Below are positions 46,977-48,932 of a stretch of DNA of 48,932 nucleotides, in pieces. Location: positions 1 to 48,932 of the forward strand of contig NZ_CAIKKU010000575.1 of assembly GCF_903828115.1 (NCBI RefSeq), written 5' to 3'. The position numbers and the translations under genes are program-made. Position 1 is the first letter of the stretch. Every line of letters starts with the position of its first letter. The DNA comes from an uncultured Thiodictyon sp. (GTDB lineage Bacteria > Pseudomonadota > Gammaproteobacteria > Chromatiales > Chromatiaceae). Below the pieces are notes generated by a model. It was not told the DNA's origin. It saw only the letters and a program-made list of their open reading frames with translations, and made no database searches.

Positions 46977-47001
46977 TTCACGCAGGGGCGCAGAGAGGAA
47001 G
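46977..47001 (+). repeat. Short CACGC/GGCGC-type repeat motif, right of Ycf46-like gene
   Basis: TTCACGCAGGGGCGCAGAG followed by AGGAAG. It is the opposite-orientation relative of the motif at 45397-45426. Confidence 0.35.
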
Positions 47002-47095
47002 GCGCTTGTTTGGTCTGGGGTTGGGCTGGTGCGGCAGGTGTCGAGGCTGGCGCGCATCTGTGGTATGAGCCGGTCGAGTGTCGTGCCGTTCGGCA

Positions 47096-47618
47096 TCACC
47101 AGATGGGTAGGTAGAGCTTGAGCGGCTCATCGGCGCAGGATTGAAAGCCGAAGCGCTGGTAGAAGCGAGAGGCCGTGTCGTCTTTCGCATCCACGAAGAC
47201 CCCGGCGCTGCCCACCAACTGTGCGGCACCGCGGGCGCGATTGAGCGCATCGGCCAGCAGCAGGCGGCCGAGCCCCTGGACCTGAAGACTCATGGCGGAT
47301 GGCGAGACGCCCGAGCCGCGTGACCGGGACCTGGCGGGGATAGCGCTTGGTCGAAATGGGCGGCAGGTCGGCGAGCGGGACGATGGCGGCGGCCAGGGCG
47401 TAAAACCCGAGGATGCTCGTCGGGCCAAGGTCCGGATGGCCTGCCGCCGCGAAGTGGTCGACCGCGGCCTGACCGGCGGCAACGGCGACGAAGGTCCGGG
47501 AGACCCCCTTGGCCTGGTGCTGCAGGGCCGTTTGCCGCAGCCACAGGTCCAGCGGGGCCACGCCGCACTCAAACCCGCTTCGGTTGTGGCGACCAGTCAA
47601 TGGTTCCAGTCTGATCAT
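47096..47618 (-). pseudogene. GNAT toxin (TacT/AtaT-like), frameshifted
   Basis: The gene begins at ATG 47618 (MIRLEPLTGRHNRSGFECG) and runs in frame through LDLWLRQTALQHQAKGVSRTF and GFYALAAAIVPLADLP to RLGRLAI. The rest, SLQVQGLGRLLLADALN and FYQRFGFQSCADEPLKLYLPIW, is in another frame. Removing one base near 47291 restores a continuous 173-residue GNAT acetyltransferase with the acetyl-CoA loop QGLGRLL. Such proteins acetylate aminoacyl-tRNA and are neutralised by DUF1778 antitoxins, one of which overlaps its start by 50 nt. It is therefore an inactivated toxin, unless the extra base is an assembly error. Confidence 0.85.
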
Positions 47619-47892
47619 CGTGCCGCGCTGCGTAGTCCGCAAGGGCCGCCAGCAGCTTCGGGTTGGGCGGCGGCGGGTTGTCGATGGCGTCCAGGAAGGC
47701 CCGTGCGTCCCGCTCCGACAGGCGGATCACCTGTTCCTGTTCGATGATTCGTTCGGCTTCGCGCAGCGCCGACTGCACGACGAACTGGTTGACGGTGGAC
47801 CCGACCAGGCTGGCCGCGAGTTCCAGCGTCTCCTGGACGCGGAGCGGTACCCGGGCGGTGATGCGGCCGCGTTCGATGGTGGTCTGCGACAC
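47569..47892 (-). CDS. DUF1778 (TacA-like) antitoxin
   Basis: This 107-residue protein starts at GTG 47892 behind GAGGG. An N-terminal ribbon-helix-helix, RGRITARVPLRVQETLELAASLVGS (split near 8-32), then TVNQFVVQSALREAERIIEQ, is the DUF1778 signature. The tail ERDARAFLDAIDNPPPPNPKL is the segment that wraps the GNAT partner. It should bind its own operator. The following toxin gene is frameshifted, so this antitoxin may be an orphan. Confidence 0.88.
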   Translation of the reverse strand: MSQTTIERGRITARVPLRVQETLELAASLVGSTVNQFVVQSALREAERIIEQEQVIRLSERDARAFLDAIDNPPPPNPKLLAALADYAARHDDQTGTIDWSPQPKRV

Positions 47893-48199
47893 GGGGTTTA
47901 CCCTCGGATTTCTTAATCAGGAGAAGTCTAGCAGGCCGGTGTCATTCTCGTCCGTGACGGCATGATGCTCAAAGCCGATCAGGGCCTTGATCATAATCCC
48001 GGGCACTTTGCTGCCCGCGAGGCTGTTGGTCCGCACAGCGGACCCTACGGATCGCGGACTTACCGTAACGGGCGATCGTTCTGGACGACATGAACCGGGC
48101 CCGGGCGTAGCGCCTCATCGCCAGTTGAAACGCCGGGGCGTTGCCGCCGACCCACCGCTGCACGAAGTCTGCGCCGCGACCTGCGAGGGCTGCGTGGCC
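47893..48199. other. 307-bp gap with short inverted repeat, no gene
   Basis: A perfect hairpin GGTCCGC-ACA-GCGGACC lies at 48028-48044, followed by CTACGG, resembling a cut-down GTAGGGTGCGC-type repeat. A minus-strand frame at 47969-48163 (QLAMRRYARARFMSS) looks like decayed coding DNA, and I do not call it a gene. Confidence 0.4.
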
Positions 48200-48730
48200 C
48201 TATTTTCCTGAGACCAAATCTCGGAATCGAGGCCAGATCGCCCTCTCTGCCCACTGACTCTCGCCGGTGTCTTCAAACTTCGTGTCGCTGGACCTGCCGT
48301 CTGCTTGAACGTAGGCCATCGCGACCGTCTGTGATGCCGGGTCGAAAAACACCTGGGCCACCTCGAAACTGGAGAGGATCGCCAGGTCCGGCCGCTCGGC
48401 GTCACACTCCCCTTCCCGATATGAGCGACGATACTCACGCATCGCCCCCCGGCGTTCGGTCTCTGTCCAGCGCGAACCTTCGAGTCCCTTCTCCAGGCGG
48501 CCCCAGAATGCGGCCTCTCCATCCACTCTTGCACTGTATGTAAAGACCAACGAGTCGATGTCCAGATTCCGATACACCCCGCGAATCTGATCGGGGCTCA
48601 CGAGGAACCGCCCCATCCGTCCCCGGATCGCTTCGGGACCAGGCACCTGCTCCATCGACAGAAAGTCACAGCCCGACAGCAAGATCACTGCCATCAAACC
48701 AACAAAAATATGGATGCGATGCCCGCGCAT
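48200..48730 (-). CDS. Unknown lipoprotein, 176 residues
   Basis: The start is ATG 48730. A signal peptide (RIHIFVGLMAVILLSGC) ends in a lipobox LSGC, so Cys21 should be lipidated; the next residue is Asp, which in E. coli favours retention in the inner membrane. The mature part is charged and soluble: VFTYSARVDGEAAFWGRLEKGLEGSRWTE (in part), REYRRSYREGECDAERPDLAIL and VFFDPASQTVAMAYVQADG. I recognise no family. It has no close neighbour on the same strand. Confidence 0.8.
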   Translation of the reverse strand: MRGHRIHIFVGLMAVILLSGCDFLSMEQVPGPEAIRGRMGRFLVSPDQIRGVYRNLDIDSLVFTYSARVDGEAAFWGRLEKGLEGSRWTETERRGAMREYRRSYREGECDAERPDLAILSSFEVAQVFFDPASQTVAMAYVQADGRSSDTKFEDTGESQWAERAIWPRFRDLVSGK

Positions 48731-48842
48731 GGTTTTTCACCCCGAACGTTGGGCCTGGCCAGCCCAAGACCACGCCGACACGGGGTCGCAGTCTAACAGT
48801 AACAGCAAAGCCGAGAATTCTCGAATCGGGACCCGCAGACTG

Positions 48843-48908
48843 TCGCGGCCGGCGGCTGAATCCGTGCCGGTCGCGCAGCGACGCTGTGGGAGCGGCTTCA
48901 GCCGCGAC
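48843..48908. repeat. REP element (Pseudomonas-type GGGAGCGGCTTCAGCCGCGA)
   Basis: The right half has GCGGCT-TC-AGCCGC (48892-48905) within GGGAGCGGCTTCAGCCGC, the core of the REP sequence common in Pseudomonas and relatives. The left half (48843-48859) is an inverted, imperfect copy, so this is a REP pair. Confidence 0.7.
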
Positions 48909-48932
48909 GAGGCCGCGCAAGGTACCGCAACG

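Overview
The window reads as GC-rich chromosome of a gammaproteobacterium, most likely a purple sulfur bacterium (Chromatiaceae) or close relative. This rests on the Pseudomonas/Chromatiales-type origin neighbourhood (glyQ-glyS-gmhB-plsC facing gyrB-recF-dnaN-dnaA, with rpmH-rnpA-yidD-yidC-mnmE running the other way), a glnA-DUF4124-ntrB-ntrC cluster, and dispersed hairpin repeats with GTAGGTCGGGT or GTAGGGTGCGC ends. The taxon is an inference; no rRNA or tRNA gene was seen.

Layout. (1) 1-631: a small unknown gene, a 105-bp inverted-repeat element and a 3' remnant of gpsA. (2) 697-11661, all minus strand: a 2496-residue protein with two sacsin/Hsp90-type (GHKL) ATPase modules, a Phd/VapC-type toxin-antitoxin pair, and an 884-residue SNF2/RapA-like helicase. 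This block lies between the gpsA remnant and a convergent trmL, and it is the best candidate for an undescribed, probably defensive, system. (3) 11830-13188: trmL and two small conserved-looking unknown genes. (4) 13252-17838: nitrogen control (glnA, a DUF4124 protein, ntrB, ntrC), preceded by a 690-bp upstream region. (5) 18529-22870: glyQ-glyS-gmhB-plsC. (6) 22916-29242: gyrB-recF-dnaN-dnaA, with two perfect parS palindromes inside recF, DnaA boxes and a likely oriC. (7) 29532-33365: rpmH-rnpA-yidD-yidC-mnmE, with a structured rpmH leader. (8) 33383-37342: an overlapping MoxR-DUF58-transglutaminase operon, then mnmG divergently.

(9) 39402-48932 is accessory in character. It holds an N-terminally short methyltransferase where rsmG-parA-parB would be expected, a 141-bp hairpin repeat, and a two-gene NTPase operon (an archaeal-type AAA ATPase and an AAA/winged-helix/TPR protein). 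It continues with a likely Uma2 remnant, a Ycf46-like AAA ATPase, a DUF1778 antitoxin with a frameshifted GNAT toxin, a lipoprotein and a REP element.

The origin block handles replication (DnaA, DnaN, GyrB, RecF), segregation signals (parS) and membrane/ribosome biogenesis (L34, RNase P protein, YidC/YidD, MnmE/MnmG). The glnA-ntrBC block makes glutamine and senses nitrogen. The two accessory blocks carry NTPase-rich genes and toxin-antitoxin pairs typical of conflict islands. Family assignments come from motifs read by eye, with no database search.
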